Below, one piece after another: positions 16,864 through 25,758 of a stretch of DNA of 64,000 nt. Position 1 is the stretch's first letter; each line of letters begins with the position of its first letter. Under the pieces are notes generated by a model. The model had not been told where the DNA came from. It worked only from the letters and a program-made list of their open reading frames with translations, and did no database searches. Origin of the DNA: Prosthecobacter vanneervenii (GTDB taxonomy: Bacteria > Verrucomicrobiota > Verrucomicrobiia > Verrucomicrobiales > Verrucomicrobiaceae); assembly GCF_014203095.1 (NCBI RefSeq), contig NZ_JACHIG010000004.1, forward strand, positions 372,001-436,000. The letters are read 5' to 3'. The translations under genes and the position numbers were made by a program.

Positions 16864-17298
16864 TCACGCACGGATGGGTGGGCCGTACCAGACGTAGCAC
16901 ATCAGGTAAACGATGATGCCGGTGACGGAGACGTAGAGCCAGACGGGGACGGTCCATTTAGCCATGCGCTTGTGCTTGTCGAAGCGGCTCTTCAGGCCGG
17001 GAAGGACGGTCATGATGATGAGCGGCAGGCTGAGGATGGCCAGAGGGATGTGGGTGAAGAGGACAGTGAAGTAAATGGGGCGGGAGAGGCCGGTGCCGGC
17101 AAACTTCACGTGGCCTGCATGGAAGTGATAGTAGAGGTAGCAGCCGAGGAAGGCGGTGGAGAACAGCAGGGCGATGACCATGCTGACGATGTGCGGCTTT
17201 TTGTGGCCGAGTTTGATCATCGTCAGGCCGAGGATGATGTGCAGCAGGGCGCAGCCGTTGAAGATGGTATAGAGCTTGGGGAGTTCGGTGACGTCCAT
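16864..17298 (-). CDS. DUF420-family membrane protein, cytochrome oxidase assembly context
   Basis: A 144-residue protein with four membrane helices, matching the DUF420 family (KLYTIFNGCALLHIILGL at the start, YFTVLFTHIPLAILSLPL in the third helix). Family members such as Bacillus CtaM are needed for maturation of haem-copper oxidases. Two His residues (HFHAGH) and HIPLA lie at membrane edges. It is the last gene of a minus-strand run after SCO1 and ctaB, which supports the oxidase-assembly role. Confidence 0.87.
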   Translation of the reverse strand: MDVTELPKLYTIFNGCALLHIILGLTMIKLGHKKPHIVSMVIALLFSTAFLGCYLYYHFHAGHVKFAGTGLSRPIYFTVLFTHIPLAILSLPLIIMTVLPGLKSRFDKHKRMAKWTVPVWLYVSVTGIIVYLMCYVWYGPPIRA

Positions 17299-17306
17299 GA
17301 GTCAGA

Positions 17307-18020
17307 TCAGTTGGCGAGGGGCTTGTAGGGGTTCTTTTTCTGCTCGTTGAGCAGGTAGCGCAGGTCCTTGCGCAGCTTTTCGTCCCAGAACTTGGCGAAC
17401 TCGGGGTCGGCATTCAGGATGTCTGCGAGACTGCGCACGTGACCGAGGTGGTCGATGAGGGCCACGCGCAGGTCATGGATGTATTTGTCGTCCGGGGAAA
17501 GGCGGTCGGCTTCGGGCATGTCCTGCACAGGGCGGAAATGGACCTGACTGGTCATGAACTTGCGCACGGCATCTTTCTCGCCGTTGACGAACCACCAGTT
17601 GGCGTCGTCCTTGATGTCGAGACCGCGGGCGAATTTCTGCATCATCTCGGGGGTGTCGTCTGCATCAAGGGTGACGCTGACGAACTGTACGCCGGGTTCG
17701 TTGGCGAATTCCGACTGCAGCTTTTTGAGTTTGGCGATGACGGCCGCGCAGCCGCGAGGGCAGCGGGTGAAGACCCAGGAGATGATGAGGACCTTGCCCT
17801 TCAGATCGGCGAGATGGACCTTCTTGCCGCTGCGCTCGGTCAGCTCCAGATCCTTCTCCAGGCGGCCGAGGATGGCGGGCCGGTTTGCATCATTGTCGAT
17901 GCGGGAGCGGTAGATGAGGTAGTTGTAGAAGACGACGATGCCGAGCGTGGCGATGATGATGGGCACCCAGATGGTCCAGGGGCTGAGCTTGGCAGGAGCG
18001 GGCGCGGGAGAGTCGTTCAT
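17307..18020 (-). CDS. SCO1/SenC-family copper chaperone
   Basis: The protein is 237 residues. An N-terminal membrane anchor (WVPIIIATLGIVVFYNYLIY) is followed by a periplasmic thioredoxin-like domain. The copper-binding CxxxC is present as FTRCPRGCAAV near residue 85, and a distal His appears in the C-terminal half (YIHDLRVALIDHLGHVRSL). SCO proteins deliver copper to the CuA site of cytochrome c oxidase. The gene lies between ctaB and DUF420. The oxidase subunits themselves are not in this window. Confidence 0.92.
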   Translation of the reverse strand: MNDSPAPAPAKLSPWTIWVPIIIATLGIVVFYNYLIYRSRIDNDANRPAILGRLEKDLELTERSGKKVHLADLKGKVLIISWVFTRCPRGCAAVIAKLKKLQSEFANEPGVQFVSVTLDADDTPEMMQKFARGLDIKDDANWWFVNGEKDAVRKFMTSQVHFRPVQDMPEADRLSPDDKYIHDLRVALIDHLGHVRSLADILNADPEFAKFWDEKLRKDLRYLLNEQKKNPYKPLAN

Positions 18021-18029
18021 GGCAGGAGG

Positions 18030-18932
18030 TTAAGCCCGTTTCCAGGCGAGGATGGATACGGTCAAAATGGCCGGGAGGTACATCAGCGTGCAGAAGAAAA
18101 GCTTGCGAGCCGTAGGCCGCTCGGGCTGGCGATTGAAGCGCACGGCCAGTAGGCAGAGCCAGCCGCTGAGCAGCAGAGCAGGAGGAAGGAACCACCAAGG
18201 ATAGGCCACGCCCGCATAGACAGGGTAGAACATGAGCAGCACGGTGCTGACGGCGTAGGCCAGAGCGTGCTGGGAGGTGCGCTCGCCCATTTCATCGTCG
18301 TTGGCCAGCATGACGAAGCCACCTTTGCGGTATTCATCTCGATACATCCAGTTGATGGCCAGGAAGTGAGGGAGCTGCCAGAGGAAGAGCAGGAGGAAGA
18401 GGTAGATGGCGCCGGGCTCGATCATGAGCTCCCAGCGGAAATGAGGGAGGGAGCCCGCAGGCAAGGGGCCAGCAGCGCCCGCCCAGCCGATGAGCGGCGG
18501 CAGTGCGCCGGAGACCGCGCCCACGAGAGTGTTGGTGGCGCTCTGACGCTTGAGCGGGGTGTAGATGAAGAGGTAAACAGCCAGCGTCATGGCGGTGAGC
18601 GCTGCAGCCTCCATGTTCACCCGGATGGTGAGATGAATGAGCGCCCAAGCGCTGAGCAGCCAGCCGATGCCAAAGGCCGCCGAGGGGCTGACGCGACCGG
18701 AAGGCAGGGGGCGGTCGGCCGTGCGCTGCATGCGGGAGTCGGGCTCGATCTCCATGAGCTGATTGAACACCGCCGCACCGAAGGCCGCCAGCGTGCTGCC
18801 CACGATGGTGTGGAAGAGCAGCCAGAAATCGAAGCCTTTCGGTGCACGGAGCCAGAACCCCACCAGCGTGGTGACGATGACGAGCGCGCTCAGGCGGAAC
18901 TTCGTCAGGGTCAGGAGGTCGCGGGTGGTCAT
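18030..18932 (-). CDS. ctaB: Protohaem IX farnesyltransferase (haem O synthase)
   Basis: A 300-residue UbiA-superfamily membrane prenyltransferase that adds a farnesyl group to haem b to make haem O. The first acidic motif is NQLMEIEPDSRMQRTADRPL and the partner region is YTPLKRQSATNTLVGAVSGA, followed by GALPPLIGWAG. About eight to nine helices are visible. Only five bases separate it from the dnaJ stop, and it continues into SCO1 and DUF420. The context is haem-copper oxidase biogenesis. Confidence 0.95.
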   Translation of the reverse strand: MTTRDLLTLTKFRLSALVIVTTLVGFWLRAPKGFDFWLLFHTIVGSTLAAFGAAVFNQLMEIEPDSRMQRTADRPLPSGRVSPSAAFGIGWLLSAWALIHLTIRVNMEAAALTAMTLAVYLFIYTPLKRQSATNTLVGAVSGALPPLIGWAGAAGPLPAGSLPHFRWELMIEPGAIYLFLLLFLWQLPHFLAINWMYRDEYRKGGFVMLANDDEMGERTSQHALAYAVSTVLLMFYPVYAGVAYPWWFLPPALLLSGWLCLLAVRFNRQPERPTARKLFFCTLMYLPAILTVSILAWKRA

Positions 18933-18937
18933 GGCAG

Positions 18938-20095
18938 TTAGCGGAAGAACTTCTTGGCCTTCTCAAAGAAGCTTTCTTCCATGGGGGAGGTCTGCTCGCC
19001 GAGGGATTTGGCAAAATCTTCGAGTTTTTCGCGCTGTTCGGCATTGAGCTTGGTGGGCACGGCGATCTGCACGTGGACGTAGAGGTCGCCGTGGCGGTCT
19101 TCGCCGAGGATTTTCATGCCCTTGCTGCGGAGGCGGAAGGTGGTGCCGTTCTGGGTGCCGGAGGGCACTTTGACGGAGGCCTTGCCCTCCATGGTGGGGA
19201 CAGTGATCTCACCGCCGAGGGCAGCGACGCCGAAGGAAAGCGGGATGTCGCAGTGGAGGTCATTGCCTTCACGCTCGAAGATCTCATGCGGCTTGATCTG
19301 GATGGCGATGTAGAGGTCGCCAGCAGGGCCGTTTTTGACGCCGAGGTCGCCGTTGCCCGTGGAGCGGAGACGGGAGCCGTCTTCGATGCCAGCAGGAACT
19401 TTGACGCGGACCTTGGTGCGCTCTTTGGAGCGGCCGGTACCGTGGCAGTTGCGGCAGGGGTCGCTGATGACTTCGCCGCTGCCGCTGCAGTCCGGGCAGG
19501 TCTGCTGGATCTGGAAGAAGCCGCGGGAGCTGATGACCTGGCCGACACCGCCGCAGGTGCGGCAGGTCTTTTTGCCGCCACCGCCGCTGGCGGAGCCGGA
19601 ACCGGAGCAGGTTTTGCAAGAGGCGCTGCGCTCGTACTCGATCTCGCGCTCCATGCCGTGAGCTGCTTCCTCAAGGGTAATCTCCATGCCGTAGCGGAGG
19701 TCGCTGCCACGCTGGGGGCCGTCGCGACGACGGCCACCGCCGCCGCCACCACCGCCGAAGAACTGCTCAAAGATGCCGCCACCGCCGCCGCTGAAGACCT
19801 CGCGGAAGATGTCGAAGGGATCGTGGAAGCCACCGCCCCCACCGGCACCCGGGCCGCCCATGCCACCGGCAAAGGCGGCGTGGCCGTAGCGGTCATAGGC
19901 TGCGCGTTTCTGCTCGTCGCTGAGCACGTCGTAGGCCTCTCCCACTTCCTTGAACTTGGCCTCGGCGGTCTTGTCGTCGGGGTTTTTGTCGGGGTGGTAC
20001 TTCACCGCGAGCTTGCGGTAGGCTTTTTTCAGCTCATCAGCCGGGACGTCGCGGGAGACGCCAAGGACTTCGTAGTAATCGCGTTTGTCGGCCAT
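18938..20095 (-). CDS. dnaJ: Chaperone protein DnaJ
   Basis: A full-length 385-residue type I DnaJ. The J domain contains [10 protein letters not shown] around residue 35. A long Gly-rich linker (about 80-125) has [14 protein letters not shown] runs. The zinc domain has all four CxxCxGxG units: [24 protein letters not shown] and CRNCHGTG. The C-terminal substrate-binding domains follow. It stimulates DnaK ATPase. It is directly preceded by grpE; dnaK is not in the window. Confidence 0.97.
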   Translation of the reverse strand: MADKRDYYEVLGVSRDVPADELKKAYRKLAVKYHPDKNPDDKTAEAKFKEVGEAYDVLSDEQKRAAYDRYGHAAFAGGMGGPGAGGGGGFHDPFDIFREVFSGGGGGIFEQFFGGGGGGGGRRRDGPQRGSDLRYGMEITLEEAAHGMEREIEYERSASCKTCSGSGSASGGGGKKTCRTCGGVGQVISSRGFFQIQQTCPDCSGSGEVISDPCRNCHGTGRSKERTKVRVKVPAGIEDGSRLRSTGNGDLGVKNGPAGDLYIAIQIKPHEIFEREGNDLHCDIPLSFGVAALGGEITVPTMEGKASVKVPSGTQNGTTFRLRSKGMKILGEDRHGDLYVHVQIAVPTKLNAEQREKLEDFAKSLGEQTSPMEESFFEKAKKFFR

Positions 20096-20112
20096 AGCAG
20101 GAGGGAAGGAGG

Positions 20113-20679
20113 TTACGCCTGAGCAGGGCCACTGGAAACGATGACGCTGGCTGCGCGGAGGAGGCGGTCCTTGAGCTTGTAGCCGCGGCGGGTGACACGG
20201 ATGATGGTGCCTTCAGCGGCCTGGGCACTGGCCTCCTGGGCCACGGCCTCGTGGAGATTGGGATCGAATGCCTTGCCGAGGGATTCGATTTCCTGGACCC
20301 CGCTGTCGCGCAGGAAGTCCTGAAGCTGGCGGTTGACCATGTTCATGCCCATGAAGATCATGGATTTTTCGGATTCTGCGCGGGCAGCCTCCAGACCCAT
20401 GTCGAAATTGTCGAGGATGGGGAAGAGGGCGCGGAGGAGTTCGCCATTGGCGTAGGCGCGGGTTTCCTGGGCCTCGCGGGCGGAGCGTTTGCGGAAGTTA
20501 TCCAGCTCTGCCTGGCTGCGGTAGGCCATGTCCTTCCAGCGCTCGACCTCCTGGGTGAGTGCTGTGATGGGATCCTGAGGAGCGGCCTGTTCCGCTTCCT
20601 GCGCAGGGGCGGCAGCTTCGGCGGCGGGGATTTCTTCAGCAGGGAATTGCTGGGTCGTGTCGGGACTCGGCTCGGTCAT
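20113..20679 (-). CDS. grpE: Nucleotide exchange factor GrpE
   Basis: The protein is 188 residues. An acidic, Ala/Gln-rich N-terminal arm is followed by the long dimerising helix ([20 protein letters not shown]), then the core with [14 protein letters not shown] and the C-terminal beta domain ending [20 protein letters not shown]. GrpE releases ADP from DnaK. It lies 17 bases before dnaJ and 32 bases after a PP2C-type phosphatase gene. Confidence 0.95.
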   Translation of the reverse strand: MTEPSPDTTQQFPAEEIPAAEAAAPAQEAEQAAPQDPITALTQEVERWKDMAYRSQAELDNFRKRSAREAQETRAYANGELLRALFPILDNFDMGLEAARAESEKSMIFMGMNMVNRQLQDFLRDSGVQEIESLGKAFDPNLHEAVAQEASAQAAEGTIIRVTRRGYKLKDRLLRAASVIVSSGPAQA

Positions 20680-20711
20680 AGGGGATTTCGCGGTTTTTTG
20701 GGGGGCCGCGA

Positions 20712-22160
20712 CTATGCCGTCTTCTGGATGGCAATCAAGGTGATGTCGTCATGGGAGCGGCGGCCTTTGAGGAAATGCTCCAGATCCATGATGATGCCGC
20801 CGATGACCGCCTTGGGGCCGTGGGGGGCGTGTTTGGCCAGCTCCTCTTCGACTCGTTCTTCGCCAAACTCGACGCCTTTGGGGTCCATGGCCTCGTTGAC
20901 GCCGTCGGTGTAAAGCAGGAGACAGTCTCCTGGCTCCATGTCGAAGCTGGCGTCCTTGGTCACACGTTCAAAGACGGCCCCTTTGTCGATGCCGACGCCG
21001 AGGCCGGGCGGGTGGATGGACTCCACCTTGCCGGTGGCCTTGCGCCAGAGCAGGGCGGCATTGTGGCCGGCGCGGGACAGAGTGAGCGTGGAACCGTTCT
21101 GCTCCATGACCACGTAGGACATGGTGATGAACATGTCCTCACGGATGTCCGGGGCGATCTGGCGGTTGACGGCTGCGAGGACGCTGCTGGGGGAGGTTGA
21201 GCCCTGGGATTTGGCGCGCATGAGCGTGCGGCACATCACAGTGATCATGGCTGCGCCCAAGCCTTTGCCCGAGACATCGGCGATCACGGCGCCGAAACGG
21301 CCGTCCGGCAGCTGCAGGTAGTCAAAGTAGTCGCCACTGAGGGTGCGTGCAGGAATGTTCCGCCCGGCGATGATGAAGCCCGGCACCTGGGGATCTGCGT
21401 CTGGAAGGAGGACCTTCTGAATCTGGCTGGCGTTTTGCAGCTCCTGCTGATCCATGCGGTTTTTGGAGGCCTCCTGATGAGACATGGCATTGGCCAGCGC
21501 GAAGGCGGACTGCTCGATGAGGGAATTGAAGACTTCGAAGTCGTTGGCGTTGTAGCTGCGGCCATCCTTTGGGGATGTGACGGCGAGAATGCCGAGCCTG
21601 CGCATGCCAAAACTCAGCGGGCCGATCATGGCGGTGACACCCTTCTGTGAGGTCACCAGATGCTCGCCGAGGCGCATCTCGGCGCCGAGGTCTGAAAGAA
21701 GCTCGGTTTTTTGCTGAACGAAGACGCTGCCAAGCAGCCCGCTTTTCACCGGCTCTGCGTGCATGCGCAGGGTGCTGAGCAGGGTGGCGGGGTTTTCCTT
21801 CATCAGCAGGCGCACGCGTTCGGGCAAGGAAATGAGAGGGGCGCAGAAGTCGGAGTAGTGGCGGGGGACGAGCTGCTGGGAGGCTTCATCGAAGAGGTAG
21901 AGCGCGCCGCCAGTGCTCTGGGTCACGCGGATGGCTCCCTCGACAATGAGGCGGTACATGGATGCCTGTTGGTCGTCCCGCCAGATGGCTTCGCCGAGAT
22001 CGTGCAGATAGTGGAACATGCGGCGCTCTTCGGCGACGATGGCCTCCTCCTCGGCGCGCAGCTCCGCGATGGCATGCTTTTGCTGCCGGGCAATCTGCGC
22101 CAGCATCACCAGTCCCGCCGTCATCAGCAGCACGATCAGGACAAGTAAAGCGATGGTCAT
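20712..22160 (-). CDS. Membrane-anchored GAF + PP2C (SpoIIE/RsbU-type) serine phosphatase
   Basis: The protein is 482 residues. One N-terminal membrane helix (IALLVLIVLLMTAGLVMLA), a short coiled region, a GAF-like sensor domain (about 50-210) and a C-terminal PP2C phosphatase (about 245-480) are seen. Metal-binding motifs include SGDYFDYLQL, VIADVSGKGLGAAM and LLLYTDGVNEAMD. Such enzymes dephosphorylate STAS-domain anti-anti-sigma factors in partner switching. The preceding gene in the run encodes a STAS protein, its likely substrate. No RsbW-type kinase is visible nearby. Confidence 0.92.
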   Translation of the reverse strand: MTIALLVLIVLLMTAGLVMLAQIARQQKHAIAELRAEEEAIVAEERRMFHYLHDLGEAIWRDDQQASMYRLIVEGAIRVTQSTGGALYLFDEASQQLVPRHYSDFCAPLISLPERVRLLMKENPATLLSTLRMHAEPVKSGLLGSVFVQQKTELLSDLGAEMRLGEHLVTSQKGVTAMIGPLSFGMRRLGILAVTSPKDGRSYNANDFEVFNSLIEQSAFALANAMSHQEASKNRMDQQELQNASQIQKVLLPDADPQVPGFIIAGRNIPARTLSGDYFDYLQLPDGRFGAVIADVSGKGLGAAMITVMCRTLMRAKSQGSTSPSSVLAAVNRQIAPDIREDMFITMSYVVMEQNGSTLTLSRAGHNAALLWRKATGKVESIHPPGLGVGIDKGAVFERVTKDASFDMEPGDCLLLYTDGVNEAMDPKGVEFGEERVEEELAKHAPHGPKAVIGGIIMDLEHFLKGRRSHDDITLIAIQKTA

Positions 22161-22197
22161 GGTGTCATCAGGCGGCCCGGCTCATTCCGGGGTGCGC

Positions 22198-22734
22198 CTA
22201 GGCGGATGCGGCAGATGTGCCGGCTTCCAGCTCCTTTTCCAAAAACTCGATCACGTCATGGAAGCGGCTTTCATTGGCATCGCTCACCTCGGCCAAGGCC
22301 TGATGGGCTGACAGCACGTGCTGGGTCTGGACCTCCTTGCATTCGGCGTTGGATTCATTGCACTGCTGGAGTGCGGTGGAAACTTTTTTACGCTCCGTTT
22401 CCCAGAGGGTGCCTTCGCGGTCCAGGTCGAGAATGTGGTCCAAGCCAAGGCTTGTGAGGAGTTGGAGATTGCGCTGGTTGGCATTGACGACGCTGAGGGA
22501 GCCGCCGCCTGTTTCGCGCAGATTGAGGGCTGCGCCGGTAAGCATGCCGAGGAAAGTGGAGTCCATCATGGGACAGCGTTCCAGATCGACGACAAGATTT
22601 CTCATTCCCTGGGCGACCACGCGCTGGAGAGCTTTTTTAGCCTGCAGGCTGTTCTGGAAGGTGCCCCTTCCGTCCACTCTCATCCAAAATACGCGTCCGA
22701 TGGTGCCAACAAGTATGTGAGTGGGAGGAGTCAT
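22198..22734 (-). CDS. STAS-domain (anti-anti-sigma factor-like) protein
   Basis: From the ATG at 22734 the protein is 178 residues. The STAS domain spans about residues 5-105, with the phosphorylatable-serine loop reading CPMMDSTFLGML where SpoIIAA-type proteins have DSSG. A helical C-terminal extension of about 70 residues follows (ELEAGTSAASA at the end) that ordinary SpoIIAA proteins lack. It sits between a lipoprotein gene and the PP2C phosphatase gene, which makes it the phosphatase's likely target. A longer reading frame upstream would run into the previous gene and is rejected. Confidence 0.88.
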   Translation of the reverse strand: MTPPTHILVGTIGRVFWMRVDGRGTFQNSLQAKKALQRVVAQGMRNLVVDLERCPMMDSTFLGMLTGAALNLRETGGGSLSVVNANQRNLQLLTSLGLDHILDLDREGTLWETERKKVSTALQQCNESNAECKEVQTQHVLSAHQALAEVSDANESRFHDVIEFLEKELEAGTSAASA

Positions 22735-22745
22735 GCGTGGGGGGG

Positions 22746-23240
22746 TTAGTTCCAGAGCGCGGATTGCTGGCTGACCAGCTCTTCCTTGCCTCGCAGGACG
22801 CTGACGCGCCATGCGATTACGCGGCCACTGTTCTGATATTCTGGGCCGATTACCTGGAATTTGGAAACGTTGCTACGCCGAATATCTTCGACGACCTGCT
22901 CCTGCACACGCTTGCTTAGGCCTGACTTCGCCTGCTGATACTCGAAACGCACGGTCACGGGGCCGGTGCGGTCATCCGCCTTCCAGAAGAAGGCGTAATA
23001 GTGGCCGAAACGGTCCACGATTTCTTTCTTGGTCACAGCACCATAAGTGAAATGCTGGCGCTCGAAGAGGATCGTCTGGTTGGTCGTCTGCGGCGTAAAG
23101 AAAGGCATCAGGTGGTAGTATTTCACCTTGGTGATCTTTCCTCCAGGGCCTTCAACGGTGCTGGAACATGCAGAAAGCGCAAAAGCCAAGATGGCAAGGC
23201 ATCCAAGTCGGAGGCAGAAGGCGCGTTTCTCTGGTGTCAT
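22746..23240 (-). CDS. Predicted lipoprotein, first gene of the phosphatase-chaperone run
   Basis: The 164-residue protein has a lipobox (LAILAFALSAC) with the lipidated Cys near residue 25. The mature part is beta-rich, with VKYYHLMPFF and FGHYYAFFWKADDRTGPVTV, and no family is recognised. It is 11 bases upstream of the STAS gene. A good -35 hexamer (TTGACA on the minus strand) lies just upstream, so this may be the promoter-proximal gene of an eight-gene run ending at DUF420. Confidence 0.77.
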   Translation of the reverse strand: MTPEKRAFCLRLGCLAILAFALSACSSTVEGPGGKITKVKYYHLMPFFTPQTTNQTILFERQHFTYGAVTKKEIVDRFGHYYAFFWKADDRTGPVTVRFEYQQAKSGLSKRVQEQVVEDIRRSNVSKFQVIGPEYQNSGRVIAWRVSVLRGKEELVSQQSALWN

Positions 23241-23250
23241 GAGGGATAGG

Positions 23251-23278
23251 AATATTAATTCTGGACGCTTGATGTCAA
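23251..23278 (-). promoter_or_regulatory. Sigma-70-like promoter for the lipoprotein-STAS-phosphatase-grpE-dnaJ run
   Basis: On the minus strand a perfect TTGACA (23278-23273) is followed after 16 bases by AATATT (23256-23251), four of six matches to TATAAT. The -10 lies about ten bases from the ATG at 23240, so the transcript would be almost leaderless. Confidence 0.4.
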
Positions 23279-23315
23279 CGTTCCCCTTCGATTCTTCATT
23301 GCGCCAGCACAGAAT

Positions 23316-25661
23316 TCATAAAAGTGACACGGGATCGACATCCCAGGTGACAATGACATCAGCCGGCAGGGACGTGGACTGCAGGACTTGCTGAATGTGG
23401 CGGCAGAGGGGGCGGATTTTGGGCGTACGTAACAGAAGCTGAAAGCGATACTGGCCATGCGCCTTGGCCATGGCACAAGGGGCGGGGTCTCCCATCAGCA
23501 CCTCTTCAGAGAGGCCTTCGAGCAATCTGCGATGAAGGGTTTTCAGGGCAAATTCGGCCATGGCCTGGTGTTTTCCCCGACTGGCGAGGATGACGACGTG
23601 TGTATAGGGGGGGTAGTGAAAAGCCCGCCTCTGCTCCAATTCCTGCTGGGCAAACCCTGCGAAATCATTGTGCCTGGAGAATTGTACGGCCGGACTGTGG
23701 GGGGCGTACGTCTGCACGACGACCTCTCCTTTGACCTCTCCGCGCCCGGCTCTTCCCGCCACCTGCACCAGCAGCTGGAGTGTGCGCTCGGCTGCGCGAA
23801 AGTCCGGCAGATTGAGCGCCAGATCGGCATTCAAAACGCCCACGAGCGTGACGTTGGGGAAATCGAGCCCCTTGGCGATCATCTGAGTGCCGATGAGGAG
23901 ATCGAGCTTTTGAGCGCGGAAGTCGCGCAGCAGATCGCGGAGCTGGTTTTTGCGCTGGATGGTGTCTGTGTCCACACGTGCGATGCGTGCCTGTGGGAAG
24001 ACCTCGCGCACGGCGGTCTCGACGCGCTCGGTGCCGAAGCCGGAAAATTTCAGGCCGGGCTCCTGGCAGGAGGGGCACTTGGAAGGAGGCAGCCGCCGTG
24101 AGCCGCAGACGTGGCATACGAGGCGGTTTTCGTGCTTGTGCAGCGTCATGGGGATGCTGCAGTCCTGGCACTGCACCGTCTCCCCGCAGGTGATGCAGGA
24201 GAGGGAGGTATTGAAGCCGCGACGGTTGAGGAAAAGGATGGTCTGCTCCCGCTTCTCCAGGCGTGCGGTGATGGCGGCGCGCAGTTTTTCGGAGAGGATG
24301 CCGGCGTTGACGATGCTGACGCCGGTGCCTTTGCGGCGCTCCATGCGCATGTCCACGATACGGATCAGGGGCAGGGTACGGCCATCGGTGCGTTGCAGCA
24401 TCTCCAGCAGTTCGTATTTGCCGCTGCCTGCGTTTTCGAAGGATTCGAGGCTGGGCGTGGCGCTGCCGAGAAGGACCACGCATTTCTCAATGCCGCCACG
24501 GACTACGGCCACGTCCCGGGCATGGTAGCGCGGTGTCTCATCCTGCTTGAAGGAGGGCTCGTGCTCTTCATCCACGATGATGATGCCCAGACGCTCAAGC
24601 GGGGCGAAGATGGCGCTGCGTGCCCCGATCACGATGTCGGCCCGGTCTTCATGGATCTTGAACCACTCGTCGTGGCGCTCCCCATCGCTCAGGTGGCTGT
24701 GCAGAACGGCGATACGGTCGCTGCGGTCAGAAAAGCGCGCCTTGAAGCGCTCGATGGTCTGAGGGGTGAGGGCGATCTCCGGCACCAGAACGAGGGCCGT
24801 GCCGCCGCGCTCCAGCACACGGGCGATGGCCTGCAGGTATACCTCTGTTTTGCCACTGCCGGTGATGCCGTGGAGGAGGATGGGTTTTGAAGGCTGGGCT
24901 GAATCAATGGCGGCCGAGATGCGGTCATAAGCCACCTGCTGCTCGGCGGTGAGTGTGAGTGGCTGGCTGGGGAGGAAGACTTCTTCCTGAAAGGGATCGC
25001 GCTCCACGCGCACCTCGCTGCGGGTGATCCAGCCCGCCTTGATGAGGGGCTTGAGGATCGTGGCAGCGCGTGGGACATCCCTGCGGATCTGGCTGAGGGT
25101 GGCCTCTCCCTGGCAACTGCGCAGGATCTCAAGGACACGCGCCTGCATGGGGGCCTTGTTCATGAGCTTTTCGAGCTCGGCAGGGGAGGGGTCGCGCAGG
25201 AGCTTGAGATGGCTGTCCATCACAAAGCTGCCGGGCTTGTCGCGCACGGCCTGGGGCAGCATGGTGCGGAGCACGGTGTGGACGGAAACGAGGTAGTAGT
25301 CCGCGATCCAGCGCGCGAGGCGGAGCAGAGCGGGGGTAAACATGGGCCGCCGGGCCACGATGGAGGAGATCTCCTTGAGCCGGCCACGGTGGGAGGACTC
25401 ATTCAGCAGCTCAAGCACCACGGCGACCATCTGGCGGTTTTGCAGCGGCACCATGACCCGGGAGCCTACGACCACGCCTTCTGCGAGAGAAGCGGGGATG
25501 GTGTAGTCCAGCTCCATGGCGGCGGCGCCCTCAAGCTGCACGCGGGCAATGCGAGTGGTGTCTGGCTGAGGGGTGGCCGGTACAACCGCAGGCAGGCCAA
25601 ACAGATCGCTCTGTCCGGGGGCTGGGGCGTTGGTCGGCTGTGGGATGGGCATGTGCTGCAT
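23316..25661 (-). CDS. priA: Primosomal replication restart helicase PriA
   Basis: PriA is a 3'-to-5' superfamily 2 helicase that reloads the replisome at stalled forks. From the ATG at 25661 it has 781 residues. Walker A is GITGSGKTEVYLQ, the DEAH-type box is IIVDEEHEPSFKQ, and motif VI is VQVAGRAGRG. Eight zinc-binding cysteines appear in CITCGETVQCQDC, CHVCGSRRLPPSKCPSC. An upstream ATG at 25736 would extend into the divergent cdaA promoter region, so 25661 or 25652 is preferred. Confidence 0.95.
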   Translation of the reverse strand: MQHMPIPQPTNAPAPGQSDLFGLPAVVPATPQPDTTRIARVQLEGAAAMELDYTIPASLAEGVVVGSRVMVPLQNRQMVAVVLELLNESSHRGRLKEISSIVARRPMFTPALLRLARWIADYYLVSVHTVLRTMLPQAVRDKPGSFVMDSHLKLLRDPSPAELEKLMNKAPMQARVLEILRSCQGEATLSQIRRDVPRAATILKPLIKAGWITRSEVRVERDPFQEEVFLPSQPLTLTAEQQVAYDRISAAIDSAQPSKPILLHGITGSGKTEVYLQAIARVLERGGTALVLVPEIALTPQTIERFKARFSDRSDRIAVLHSHLSDGERHDEWFKIHEDRADIVIGARSAIFAPLERLGIIIVDEEHEPSFKQDETPRYHARDVAVVRGGIEKCVVLLGSATPSLESFENAGSGKYELLEMLQRTDGRTLPLIRIVDMRMERRKGTGVSIVNAGILSEKLRAAITARLEKREQTILFLNRRGFNTSLSCITCGETVQCQDCSIPMTLHKHENRLVCHVCGSRRLPPSKCPSCQEPGLKFSGFGTERVETAVREVFPQARIARVDTDTIQRKNQLRDLLRDFRAQKLDLLIGTQMIAKGLDFPNVTLVGVLNADLALNLPDFRAAERTLQLLVQVAGRAGRGEVKGEVVVQTYAPHSPAVQFSRHNDFAGFAQQELEQRRAFHYPPYTHVVILASRGKHQAMAEFALKTLHRRLLEGLSEEVLMGDPAPCAMAKAHGQYRFQLLLRTPKIRPLCRHIQQVLQSTSLPADVIVTWDVDPVSLL

Positions 25662-25758
25662 CCTAGCCTTCGTGAATCGCAGGCCAAATACGATTCTTCT
25701 TTTGAGAAACAAACCTGCCCGTGCGATGGTTTCCACTCAGCAGCACGGAACGAACGGC

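Noticed and set aside
19073..20122. A long plus-strand frame of 349 residues across the dnaJ gene
   Set aside because: It is the antisense shadow of dnaJ, is Ala/Gly/Val-rich, and overlaps a full-length, motif-complete dnaJ.
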